Source: Chitinophagaceae bacterium
Lineage (GTDB): Bacteria > Bacteroidota > Bacteroidia > Chitinophagales > Chitinophagaceae
NCBI GenBank assembly: GCA_022843585.1
Contig: JALHNJ010000004.1
Coordinates: forward strand, 165,869 to 229,868
Length of the DNA: 64,000 bases
Direction of reading: 5' to 3'
Positions 24,167 through 32,358 of the stretch are shown piece after piece (position 1 is the stretch's first letter; every line of letters begins with the position of its first letter). Below the pieces are notes generated by a model, which worked only from the letters and a program-made list of their open reading frames with translations, searched no databases and had not been told where the DNA came from. Made by a program: the position numbers and the translations under genes.

Positions 24167-24580
24167 AGAACAAATTTTGTCAAAGGTAGAGTAAGCTAAT
24201 GAATGACCGATAGCAGTTAAAATAAGTGATTTGGGTACTTTATCCCTGTTTGGGGCATCCTTTTTTTAATTAATATTTTTAGGTTTTTTTTTATGTTAAC
24301 TGTGCTACATCAATCCATAAAAAAATAGTTGGTTGCAAAAAAATTTGAACCAATTTATAAAAATTATAAAAATGCATATTGATACAATCCTTTGCTGTCA
24401 AGCATTTCAGCATGTTTAAAATTTCATATGATATAATATTTTCTAAAGAAATATTTTTTTTATCCCATCATCAATTCATAAACAAGTACTTTTTTTGTTG
24501 GCTTATCCACAGCTACTTTTAAAATGTTAATAAAATAATTACAAAATTTTTTTTGGTTAAAAGAAATAATTTATAATATT

Positions 24581-24657
24581 GTGGAGGGAAATTTATTTCC
24601 CGTACTTACTAACCCATCCATATATTATCCCTCCGCTTACTACGGAGGGATTTTTTT
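24581..24657 (+). ncRNA. Candidate small RNA or attenuator with alternative hairpins
   Basis: A -7-like TAATATTG precedes it. Hairpin 1 is GGGAAA/TTTCCC (24586-24601). The 3' end is a strong terminator, ATCCCTCCG/CGGAGGGAT (24627-24635 with 24643-24651), with seven T. The word GGAGGGA occurs at 24583-24589 and again in the terminator's right arm; both copies can pair with TCCCTCC at 24628-24634. An antiterminator and a terminator are therefore mutually exclusive. The next gene, yicC, starts 269 bases downstream. It may be a free ~75-nt RNA or a leader element. Confidence 0.5.
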
Positions 24658-24800
24658 GTACTTATCTCTCCATCCTCTCCCTTGCTTATGCCGGTATCAA
24701 TTTAATACTCTAAGACTACCTTTAAATATTTCAACTTGACATTTAATGGAACTTGAATAATAACGAGAGCCTGCAAAATGCTGATACTTCGACAAGTTAA

Positions 24801-24860
24801 GTAGCGAACAGAGCGATGAAGTGTGCGACGCAAGGGACGATGCTAGTAGCAATTAGTTGG
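24801..24860 (+). repeat. Dispersed repeat, copy 3
   Basis: GTAGCGAACAGAGCGATGAAG, then TGTGCGACGCAAG and AGTAGCAATTAG, match the minus strand of copy 2 (17200-17256) in the same order. This copy lacks the heptamer tract. Confidence 0.75.
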
Positions 24861-24925
24861 CTTAATAAAATTAATCCCTGCTTATGGTATTTAAAATACC
24901 TTTACAGTAATCTAAAAATTATTGC

Positions 24926-25801
24926 ATGCTGAAATCAATGACAGGATTTGGAAGAGCCGAAAAAAATGTGGGTGATAAAACTTTTCTGGTGGATATAAAA
25001 TCACTCAACGGAAAACAGTTTGAATTGCAATTAAGGATTCCTTCGCTTTTAAAACCTTTTGAATTTGACATCCGCCGCTTACTTTCTGAACGCCTGAGCC
25101 GCGGTAGTGTGGATTGTAATATCAGCCTGAAAGATACAGGTAATGCCCGCCCGGTTACTATCAATACAGACCTGGCAAAAGCCTATTATAAACCCCTTTC
25201 GGAATTAGCTGCCGCCTTGAATCTTGATACTTCTACTATTTTAAGCACCTTGGTAAAACTTCCGGAAGTGATTACCCCGAGTAGCGATACTCTTTCAGAT
25301 GCCGAATGGCAAGATTTTCAATTGGTAGTATTGGAAGCCATCGACAACCTGAATACCCACCGCCTGAATGAAGGCAGCATGATGGAAAAAGATTTGTTGC
25401 TTCGTATTGATAATATATCCAAACTCCAGGAGGAAGTTATAAAGCTAGAACCGCTTCGGCAGCAAAAGATCCGGGAAGGCATCACCCGGCTGCTGGAAGA
25501 AAATGTAGGTAAGGAAAACTACGACAGCAACCGGCTTGAACAGGAACTTATATATTATATAGAAAAGATAGATATTACCGAAGAACAGGTGCGGTTGAAA
25601 AACCATTGTCACTACTTCTCCACCCTATTAGCTGATGCGGATGATGCGAAGGGGAAAAAGCTGTCTTTTATTCTACAGGAAATAGGAAGAGAAATAAACA
25701 CAACCGGTTCCAAAGCTTATGACTCCACCATTCAAAAAGCAGTAGTAATGATGAAAGATGAATTGGAGAAAGCGAAGGAGCAGGTGTTGAATGTATTGTA
25801 G
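24926..25801 (+). CDS. YicC-family endoribonuclease
   Basis: 291 aa of the YicC/YloC family. The N terminus MLKSMTGFGRA is the family signature; the C-terminal DUF1732 part has SFILQEIGREINTTGSKA. The family cleaves RNA and promotes turnover of some small RNAs in other bacteria. It is often next to gmk in Bacteroidota; here gmk is about 38 kb away. The stop overlaps the longest possible start of the following gldH frame. Confidence 0.93.
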   Translation: MLKSMTGFGRAEKNVGDKTFLVDIKSLNGKQFELQLRIPSLLKPFEFDIRRLLSERLSRGSVDCNISLKDTGNARPVTINTDLAKAYYKPLSELAAALNLDTSTILSTLVKLPEVITPSSDTLSDAEWQDFQLVVLEAIDNLNTHRLNEGSMMEKDLLLRIDNISKLQEEVIKLEPLRQQKIREGITRLLEENVGKENYDSNRLEQELIYYIEKIDITEEQVRLKNHCHYFSTLLADADDAKGKKLSFILQEIGREINTTGSKAYDSTIQKAVVMMKDELEKAKEQVLNVL

Positions 25802-25806
25802 GAAAG

Positions 25807-25841
25807 TTTCAAGTTTTGAGTTCCTGGTTTCGGGTTCTCCA
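25807..25841 (+). repeat. Heptamer repeat between yicC and gldH
   Basis: TTTCAAG, TTTTGAG, TTCCTGG, TTTCGGG, TTCTCCA, five consecutive degenerate 7-mers directly after the yicC stop. Confidence 0.75.
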
Positions 25842-25880
25842 AATCATTTCTTCTTAATTACATTTGTAAAAAATTATTCC

Positions 25881-26375
25881 TTGAAAACTTTTAGGAAAAT
25901 CTGCCTGTATTTGCTTGCAGCTTGTGGCTTGTGGCTTGCAGTTCTCTCCTGCGCCACTATTGACCTGTACGAAAAATCAGTTGCTATTCCCGGCCACGAT
26001 TGGCAAAATAGTTATCAACCCACTTTTACATTTACTATAAAAGACACCGCATCAGCTTACCAGGTCTTTTTAGTGTTGCGGCATAATGATAAGTACAACT
26101 TCAATAATATCTATTTAAATCTGCATACCAAACAACCCGGGCAAGATTCCGCACAAACAGCGAGATACGATCTCAAACTTGCAACAAATGAAAGTGGATG
26201 GCTGGCCAGTGGAATGGATGATATATATGAACACCGCATTGCATTAACTCCAACCGGGCGGGAATTCTATTTTAAAAAAACCGGTGATTATACTTTTACC
26301 ATAGAACAAATTATGCGGGAAAACCCATTGAAGAATGTATTGAATGTAGGTCTCCGTCTTGAAAAGAAACAATAA
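25881..26375 (+). CDS. gldH: Gliding motility lipoprotein GldH
   Basis: About 164 aa from a TTG start at 25881, chosen because it gives a compact lipoprotein signal (KTFRKICLYLLAACGLWLAV then LSC). An upstream ATG at 25791 would overlap yicC and place a non-signal segment and a heptamer tract in front. The mature part is a beta sandwich typical of GldH: DLYEKSVAIPGHDW, then IYLNLHT and FTIEQIMRENPLKNVLNVG. GldH is needed for gliding and for T9SS function in Flavobacterium, where it interacts with GldJ/GldK-type lipoproteins. Odd: the hydrophobic signal core is encoded by a 7-base repeat. Confidence 0.88.
   Translation: MKTFRKICLYLLAACGLWLAVLSCATIDLYEKSVAIPGHDWQNSYQPTFTFTIKDTASAYQVFLVLRHNDKYNFNNIYLNLHTKQPGQDSAQTARYDLKLATNESGWLASGMDDIYEHRIALTPTGREFYFKKTGDYTFTIEQIMRENPLKNVLNVGLRLEKKQ
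25913..25940 (+). repeat. Heptamer repeat encoding the GldH signal-peptide core
   Basis: GCTTGCA, GCTTGTG, GCTTGTG, GCTTGCA in exact succession, read as L-A-A-C-G-L-W-L-A in gldH. Two adjacent units are identical, so slippage is possible. Confidence 0.88.
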
Positions 26376-26389
26376 CCTCCTCTTACACT

Positions 26390-27382
26390 ATGGCCGATAT
26401 AAGCCGTAAAAGATTTCGCCGTGCATCCTTTATTTATTGGATGCTCCTTATCTATATTATTGCAGCTTTAGTATGGTGGTTTATTTCGCTGAACAATCAT
26501 GTTGCCACCATGCGGAATTTTAAAATCAACCAAATCAACGCAACTATCAGCAAACAGCAACTACCCGGCCTGTACCAGGTAGAATTGGATAAAATCAATA
26601 AAGAACATAGCCGTGAAAAAACAAAATACATCAGCGAGGGAGCTATTTTTCTATTACTAATATTGGTGGGGGCGGTGTTTGTATATCGTTCTATGAGGCG
26701 GCAATTTAACCTACAACAACAGCAACAAAATTTTATGATGGCGGTGACGCATGAATTAAAAACACCTATTTCAGTGACCAGGCTAAATCTTGAAACTTTA
26801 CAGAAGTATAATCTTGACCCGGAAAAGCAGAAGAAAATTATCCGTACCACACTAGACGAAACAGCCCGGCTCAATTCGTTAACCAATAATATTCTTATTT
26901 CCGCACAACTGGAAGGAGACCGATATAAGTCTGCCAAAGAAGAACTTGACTTATCTACATTATTTAAAGATTGCATACAAGATTTTAAGAAACGATTTCC
27001 CGATAGAATATTTAAAGAAGATATTCAGGATGATGCGGATGTACAGGGCGACCCGTTATTATTACAAATGCTGATCAATAACCTACTGGAAAATGCTATA
27101 AAATATTCGCCTAAAGAAAGCACCATAACGGCGTTGCTAAAAAAATTAAATCCCGGAATTTGTTTACAAGTATCGGATGAGGGGCATGGAATTGAAGATG
27201 CTGAAAAGGATAAGATATTCAACAAATTTTACCGCATTGGAAACGAGGGAACCCGCAAAACCCAAGGCACTGGCCTTGGCTTGTATCTTTGTCGCAAAAT
27301 TGCAACGGCGCATAATGCCGACATTTCGGTGACAAACAATGAACCCAATGGCAGTAATTTTGTCGTCGTTTTTAAAAGCTAA
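26390..27382 (+). CDS. Membrane sensor histidine kinase (HisKA/HATPase_c)
   Basis: 330 aa. Two membrane helices (~16-33 YWMLLIYIIAALVWWFI and ~84-103 AIFLLLILVGAVFVY) enclose a short periplasmic loop. The H box is MMAVTHELKTPIS, the N box NNLLENAIKYS, the G boxes SDEGHGIED and GTGLGLYLC. All catalytic positions are intact. It is 14 bases after gldH and is followed by an OmpR-type regulator, its likely partner. The architecture resembles kinases linked to T9SS control in this phylum, but I cannot claim PorY identity from sequence alone. Confidence 0.92.
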   Translation: MADISRKRFRRASFIYWMLLIYIIAALVWWFISLNNHVATMRNFKINQINATISKQQLPGLYQVELDKINKEHSREKTKYISEGAIFLLLILVGAVFVYRSMRRQFNLQQQQQNFMMAVTHELKTPISVTRLNLETLQKYNLDPEKQKKIIRTTLDETARLNSLTNNILISAQLEGDRYKSAKEELDLSTLFKDCIQDFKKRFPDRIFKEDIQDDADVQGDPLLLQMLINNLLENAIKYSPKESTITALLKKLNPGICLQVSDEGHGIEDAEKDKIFNKFYRIGNEGTRKTQGTGLGLYLCRKIATAHNADISVTNNEPNGSNFVVVFKS

Positions 27383-27479
27383 GAGTTAAAAGGAGGAAAC
27401 GAGAATAGGAGAAGATATCTTATTGAAAATTGCTTCTATCGTTTTGAGTCACTTCTTCGTTAGTTTCAAGAATACAACC

Positions 27480-28187
27480 ATGACCACAGAAAAAAAATCA
27501 TCGATATTACTGGTAGAAGATGAAGAGAATCTTCATGAGGCCTTAAAACTAAATTTGGAACTGGAAGGTTATGAGGTAACCTCTGCCTACGATGGTGCTG
27601 CAGCACTCAATGCGGTGCAAGGTGAATACTTCGACCTAATTATACTGGATGTGATGTTGCCGGAGATGGATGGCATTAATGTTACCGAAACGGTTCGTAT
27701 CAGCAACAACGAAGTGCCGATTCTGATTCTTAGCGCAAAAAACAGCAGTGCTGACAGGGTATTAGGCTTAAAGAAAGGTGCAGATGATTATCTAACTAAG
27801 CCTTTTAACCTGGAAGAACTTTTATTAAGAGTTTATAAGCTGATTAATAAGAACAAAAAACTTCAGGATAAATCATCAATTGATGACACCTACAGCTTTG
27901 GCAACAACAGCATCGATTTTAAAGCGCAGGAAGCCACTAAAAGCACAGGTGAAAAAATTCAGTTGAGCAAGAAGGAAACAATGCTATTGAAGCTACTGAT
28001 TGAAAACAAAAACGAAGTAGTACCCAGAGAAAAGATTTTACAATCCGTTTGGGGTTATAATGTTTACCCAACTACCAGAACCATCGATAATTTTATTCTT
28101 AGCTTTCGTAAATATTTTGAAGAAGACAGCCGCAACCCAAAATACTTCCACTCGGTTAGGGGCGTTGGTTATAAGTACTCAGAGTAA
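27480..28187 (+). CDS. OmpR-family response regulator
   Basis: 235 aa from MTTEKKSSILLVEDEE; the open frame extends 19 codons upstream but lacks family sequence there. Receiver: Asp in LIILDVMLPEMDG, Thr/Ser in ILILSAKN, Lys in DDYLTKPF. The C-terminal winged helix has REKILQSVWGY and RTIDNFILSFRKYF. It is the cognate regulator of the preceding kinase. It lacks the PglZ domain of PorX. Its 3' end overlaps the convergent batD gene by nine bases. Confidence 0.93.
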   Translation: MTTEKKSSILLVEDEENLHEALKLNLELEGYEVTSAYDGAAALNAVQGEYFDLIILDVMLPEMDGINVTETVRISNNEVPILILSAKNSSADRVLGLKKGADDYLTKPFNLEELLLRVYKLINKNKKLQDKSSIDDTYSFGNNSIDFKAQEATKSTGEKIQLSKKETMLLKLLIENKNEVVPREKILQSVWGYNVYPTTRTIDNFILSFRKYFEEDSRNPKYFHSVRGVGYKYSE

Positions 28188-29951
28188 AGCTTTCTCAATT
28201 TCTCCTAACAGTCTTTTTGTATTATTGAAGATCAATTGCCTGTCTTCTGTAATTGAAACATTGGTGAACATTCCTGTTTCGCATTGTTGCAATAAAGTTG
28301 CTGTTTCATCTACCAATGATCTATCAAGCCCACTTTCCTTCATCCGGGCAAATAAATTCTCCTTATTTATTTCCGTGCCTGCCAGTTTATAATAATTGCC
28401 GAAGAAACTCCAAACTGATTGATGAAGCGATGCATAGAAATCTTTATTGGTTTCATTTATTTGTACAGATTCAAGCAATTCATCCGTAGTTATTGTTTTG
28501 GTTTTCTCCGCTGTACGAATTGCCTGTTCAGTTGTCGAAACTTTTCTTCTTTTTATCATCCAAAAAACTATACCTGCTAAAACAACAAGTAGTCCGGTTC
28601 CTGCCAGCCAATATTTTCTCTTTCCACTTGTTTCTTTCCTATCAACAACTGAAATTGGTTGTTGTTTCTTTTCACTAATCGCAATCTGTTGTGGCTTTGT
28701 AACAACGGTTTTGTAAACACCTGTATCAATATTAAAAAAGGTAAAACTGATAGGTGGAATAATATAAGTGCCGGGTGCAGCTGCTACAAAAGCATAGCGA
28801 AATTTCCGTTTGCCTTTTAGCGGTGTGCCATACACGTCCAGTGAATCCTTTATTTCCGGATCAAATCCCTCTACTCCATCAGGCCAATTAATTACCGGGG
28901 CATTCAATTGTATAAAGTTTCCTTTTCCTGAAATAGCAAGTTCCAGGACACCCTCTTCGTTAGCAGAAATCTTCTTATCGATAATAGCAGCGGAAATAGA
29001 AAAATTTCCTACAGCTCCGTTAAAACCTGTTGTTTTTCCTTTTTCAGGTATCGGCTTCACCACAATGTTGATTGGCGCTGTGCTAATGTCATTCTCAAAA
29101 ACTTCCGCATTGGCTGGTGCTACTTCCGGTTCATTGTTTAAAATACCTTCCACAATTTCCTGCTCGGTTCTTTTTTTTACTTTGCTTCGGGAAAATTCAA
29201 CTTTATTTTTTACTTCCATTGCATCAATTGTAAATAAACCTGCCTGCAAAGGATATAGTTGCACTTTTCGAATGGTGTGAACATCAAATGTCTTTCCATT
29301 TATTTCTTCGGTTGTAACAAAACGATCAGAAAGATTTATTACATCCAATACCGAAAAACCATAAAAGCCCGGATTTTTTACAATATCAGATTTTGATTCC
29401 AGCCTTGAATATAATTTGAAGGTTGCTACCACCGGCTCTCCGACAAAACTGGTTTTCTTATCTACCTGCACTTTCATAAAAAGGTTCTGTCGTATTTTTT
29501 CTTGCACATCTTCGCCGGGTCGCAAATAATAATCAGAACTGGTAGTTACCTCTTTTTCAAAACGCTTCATTGCCACTTCTTTCGAAATAACTTCAATATA
29601 ATTGTCATTGCTCCTTACCTGCTTGCCATCTACCAAAATAAAAGTGCCGGAAATGATTTGTTTGCCAGGATTCAAAGCAACCAATGTAAATACATAGTTC
29701 TTCGATATCCTGTCGTTATTAGCAAGCCTGGTTTTACCAGAATAGATATAAGGGCCAGCCACTGTTTTAAACCCCTTGAATAAAGGTGTAACAAAACCAG
29801 AAGCTGCCGCACCATCATCTATTACATATTGGACCTGGAAGGCCTCTCCCACCACAATTGGTGTTACTGGCACAATGGTTTTGAATGAAACCTGAGCTAT
29901 TGCAAAAGCAGTAAGCAAAGTGAAGAATATAATGGCAGTGATTTTTTTCAT
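28179..29951 (-). CDS. batD: BatD-like protein
   Basis: 590 aa. The signal peptide (to AIAQ) is followed by BatD Ig-like domains (VGEAFQVQYVIDD, NYVFTLVALNPGKQIISG, VEGFDPEIKDSLDVYG). One membrane helix near residue 455 (YWLAGTGLLVVLAGIVFWMI) separates these from a ~120-residue cytosolic tail. BatD normally belongs to a batA-batE operon tied to stress resistance and MoxR ATPases. Here it stands alone, so its partners must be encoded elsewhere. Confidence 0.87.
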   Translation of the reverse strand: MKKITAIIFFTLLTAFAIAQVSFKTIVPVTPIVVGEAFQVQYVIDDGAAASGFVTPLFKGFKTVAGPYIYSGKTRLANNDRISKNYVFTLVALNPGKQIISGTFILVDGKQVRSNDNYIEVISKEVAMKRFEKEVTTSSDYYLRPGEDVQEKIRQNLFMKVQVDKKTSFVGEPVVATFKLYSRLESKSDIVKNPGFYGFSVLDVINLSDRFVTTEEINGKTFDVHTIRKVQLYPLQAGLFTIDAMEVKNKVEFSRSKVKKRTEQEIVEGILNNEPEVAPANAEVFENDISTAPINIVVKPIPEKGKTTGFNGAVGNFSISAAIIDKKISANEEGVLELAISGKGNFIQLNAPVINWPDGVEGFDPEIKDSLDVYGTPLKGKRKFRYAFVAAAPGTYIIPPISFTFFNIDTGVYKTVVTKPQQIAISEKKQQPISVVDRKETSGKRKYWLAGTGLLVVLAGIVFWMIKRRKVSTTEQAIRTAEKTKTITTDELLESVQINETNKDFYASLHQSVWSFFGNYYKLAGTEINKENLFARMKESGLDRSLVDETATLLQQCETGMFTNVSITEDRQLIFNNTKRLLGEIEKALL

Positions 29952-30038
29952 ACCGTATTCAACACTAAAAATAGTGTTGCTTTCTTAAAAACTAATTTAA
30001 AATGTGTTAAAGGGTAATCCGGCCTTTTAGCGAATAGA

Positions 30039-30737
30039 TTAAAGGTCTCCCAACTGCGGACGAATAACAATATCTTCCACACAAGCCTGTATCGATAATT
30101 GAGAGGCTGCAAAAATCATTTTTGCTATATCCTCCACTTCCATAATACGTTTGGCAGAGTTATCATAATTACCCCATGAATCACTCAGCACTGCACCGGG
30201 ATGTACTGATGTTACTTTTATTCCATGCGGTTTCATTTCTTCCCGCAGATTTTTGCTAAACCCATGCATCGCAAATTTGCTGATACTATAGGCACCACCA
30301 TTGACATAAGCATCTAGTGAAGCTATGGAACACATATTAAAAATATGGCCGGAGCGTCGCTCCATCATTGCTGGAAGAACAGTTCTTGTAAGATGATAAG
30401 CACTCATTAAATTCGTTGCTAACTGACTTTCCAATGTGCCATCCGGTTCATTATACACACTACCCGGCTCAAACAAACCTGCATTATTAACGAGTATATC
30501 AGGCTCAACAAAAGACAAACACCAATTACCAAATGCAATGGCTTCTTCTTTTTTACTTAAATCAAATGGTTTGGCCTTGATTGTAACGGCAGGAAATCTT
30601 GTCATTAATTCCTCTACTGTTTTATACAACGCTACTTCTCCCCTGGAGCATAAAAATAAATTATGTCCATTGGCAGCAAAAATTTCCGCAACGGCTTTGC
30701 CAATTCCTTTTGAGGCACCGGTGATGATAACATTCAT
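30039..30737 (-). CDS. Short-chain dehydrogenase/reductase
   Basis: 232 aa classical SDR. The cofactor motif is ITGASKGIGKA, NNAG is in ILVNNAGLF, Ser is in MCSIASLDA, and YxxxK is in GGAYSISKFAMHG. The substrate cannot be inferred. Nearby are unrelated genes; the divergent HAD gene shares a 134-bp promoter region made largely of heptamer words. Confidence 0.9.
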   Translation of the reverse strand: MNVIITGASKGIGKAVAEIFAANGHNLFLCSRGEVALYKTVEELMTRFPAVTIKAKPFDLSKKEEAIAFGNWCLSFVEPDILVNNAGLFEPGSVYNEPDGTLESQLATNLMSAYHLTRTVLPAMMERRSGHIFNMCSIASLDAYVNGGAYSISKFAMHGFSKNLREEMKPHGIKVTSVHPGAVLSDSWGNYDNSAKRIMEVEDIAKMIFAASQLSIQACVEDIVIRPQLGDL

Positions 30738-30762
30738 GAGGTAAAGTTAGATATCTTATTAA

Positions 30763-30864
30763 AATACGAAGTTAGAACTACGAAGTCTGCAATCCTAAAA
30801 GGTATTATCGCTTTGGGAGATCTCGTAATTCCTACCTAATACTTCTATTTCCAATTTCGTATTT
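30763..30864. repeat. Heptamer-periodic tracts in a divergent promoter region
   Basis: Left tract 30763-30790: AATACGA, AGTTAGA, ACTACGA, AGTCTGC. Right tract 30823-30864: TCGTAAT, TCCTACC, TAATACT, TCTATTT, CCAATTT, CGTATTT. The outer ends are inverted (AAAATACGAAGTT at 30761 against AATTTCGTATTTT at 30853). The right end carries the -7-like box TATTTTGC (30860-30867) four bases before the HAD start codon. Confidence 0.7.
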
Positions 30865-30871
30865 TGCAGAA

Positions 30872-31579
30872 ATGCAGTACAAACATCTTTTTTTCGACCT
30901 TGACCATACTATTTGGGATTTTGAAGCTAATAGCCGGCTAACACTAAGTGAACTCTACGAATCCATGAAATTGCAGGAAAGAGGTGTTCATGATTTTGAT
31001 CTGTTTCATAAAAATTACCTGCTGCATAATGATAAACTTTGGGAACGCTACCGCAAAGGCTATATTAAAGTAGATGAACTTCGGTGGAAAAGAATGTGGC
31101 TGACTTTACTGGACTTTAAAATTGCCGATGAACTATTGTCGCATAAAATGGGTACTACTTTTCTTGATTTGTTACCCACCAGAAATTTGCTATTTCCCGG
31201 CACCATTGAAACATTGGATTACCTGGTGGAAAAGAACTATCAGTTACATTTAATTACCAACGGCTTTGAAAAAACTCAGCATAGCAAACTAAAAAACTCA
31301 GGTCTCGATAAATATTTTATTGAAGTAATTACGTCAGAAGGCAGCAACAGCCTGAAACCGCATAAAGAAATTTTTGACTACGCATTTAAAAAAACGAATG
31401 CAAAGCCTGAGCAAAGTATAATGTTGGGCGATAGTATTGATGTAGATATTTTAGGCGGGATGAATGCAGGAATAGACCAGGTGCATGTAAATCACTTAAC
31501 CAACAAAGCTGAAATGGTGAATGGAAAGCTACCCACTTATACTGTTTATTCGCTAAAAGAATTGGAAGGAATATTTTAA
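30872..31579 (+). CDS. YjjG-type HAD hydrolase (noncanonical pyrimidine nucleotidase)
   Basis: 235 aa HAD subfamily IA. Motif I is FFDLDHTIWDF (nucleophile Asp then +2 Asp), motif II Thr/Asn in LHLITNGFEKTQ, motif III Lys in SNSLKPHKEIF, motif IV in MLGDSIDVDILGG. The cap region and the ITNGFEKTQ/KPHKEIF wording match the YjjG branch, which dephosphorylates noncanonical pyrimidine nucleotides. Cytosolic. Confidence 0.88.
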   Translation: MQYKHLFFDLDHTIWDFEANSRLTLSELYESMKLQERGVHDFDLFHKNYLLHNDKLWERYRKGYIKVDELRWKRMWLTLLDFKIADELLSHKMGTTFLDLLPTRNLLFPGTIETLDYLVEKNYQLHLITNGFEKTQHSKLKNSGLDKYFIEVITSEGSNSLKPHKEIFDYAFKKTNAKPEQSIMLGDSIDVDILGGMNAGIDQVHVNHLTNKAEMVNGKLPTYTVYSLKELEGIF

Positions 31580-31631
31580 AACAGCTGCGAGTTATTAGTG
31601 ACGATTAGAGAGCCGCTAAAAGCGAAAAGTC

Positions 31632-32288
31632 TTACCAAGTCGCTATAACCGTCACACCACCCTTTGGCTTATCACCAATGTTCACCAAAATTTTTGCATC
31701 CAATGGCAATAGCAAATCAACCCTTGAGCCTAATTTAATAAAACCCATTTCATCGGTTTGATTTACTTGCTGACCGGGTTTGAGATAATTGCAAATACGT
31801 TTCGCCAATGCACCGGCAATTTGTTTTACCAATATTTCTTTTCCGTCTTTACGGTATACAACAGAATGACGTTCATTTTCTGTTGATGATTTTGGATGCC
31901 AGGCTACCAAATATTTTCCTTTGTGATACTGGCTATAGGCCACTTCACCGCTTACCGGATTACGGTTTACATGCACATTCAGCGGACTCATAAAAATGGA
32001 AACCTGCATGCGGCGGTCGGTAAAATATTCATCGGCTTGAACCTCTTCTATCACTACTACTTTGCCATCGGCAGGGGCAACGATTGCATTTTCCTGGATA
32101 GTTAATTGTCTTTTTGGTATGCGGAAGAAGGAAATAAGAAATAACAACAGGCCTAATGTGCCTATAAAGATCAACAGGCTTAAAATTGGAATAGAAGAAC
32201 TAAGAAAATAAAAAGAAAGCACATTGATGATACCGAAAAGTATGGTGGCAATTGCTATGCTGGTATATCCTTCTTTATGTATGGTCAT
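31632..32288 (-). CDS. psd: Phosphatidylserine decarboxylase-family proenzyme
   Basis: 218 aa from MTIHKEGY; a start seven codons upstream is possible, but TATATTTGCC, a good -7 box, lies just before it. Two N-terminal membrane helices (~10-50). The catalytic core has NAIVAPADGKV, VNRNPVSGEV and the self-cleavage site in FIKLGSRVDLLLP, where Gly-Ser replaces the LGST of proteobacterial enzymes; the Ser becomes the pyruvoyl group. It makes phosphatidylethanolamine. It follows cdsA on the same strand, giving a phospholipid operon. Confidence 0.92.
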   Translation of the reverse strand: MTIHKEGYTSIAIATILFGIINVLSFYFLSSSIPILSLLIFIGTLGLLLFLISFFRIPKRQLTIQENAIVAPADGKVVVIEEVQADEYFTDRRMQVSIFMSPLNVHVNRNPVSGEVAYSQYHKGKYLVAWHPKSSTENERHSVVYRKDGKEILVKQIAGALAKRICNYLKPGQQVNQTDEMGFIKLGSRVDLLLPLDAKILVNIGDKPKGGVTVIATW

Positions 32289-32326
32289 TGAGCCGTGGTT
32301 GAAGGGCAAATATAGGAAAATGGGGC

Positions 32327-32354
32327 TGGTGAATAGTCAATGGTGAATGGTGAA
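32327..32354 (-). repeat. Heptamer repeat between cdsA and psd
   Basis: TGGTGAA, TAGTCAA, TGGTGAA, TGGTGAA on the plus strand, in the 70-bp gap between the two genes. Confidence 0.75.
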
Positions 32355-32358
32355 TATC

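Larger units (their letters stand above)
24167..24925. other. 759-bp gene-free AT-rich region
   Basis: No open frame here looks coding. About 24240-24600 is very AT-rich with runs of A and T. A perfect DnaA-box sequence TTATCCACA lies at 24503-24511. The candidate structured RNA (24581-24657) follows, and copy 3 of the dispersed repeat lies at 24801-24860. The last ~60 bases carry the yicC promoter region (TACCTTTA at 24897-24904). Confidence 0.7.
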
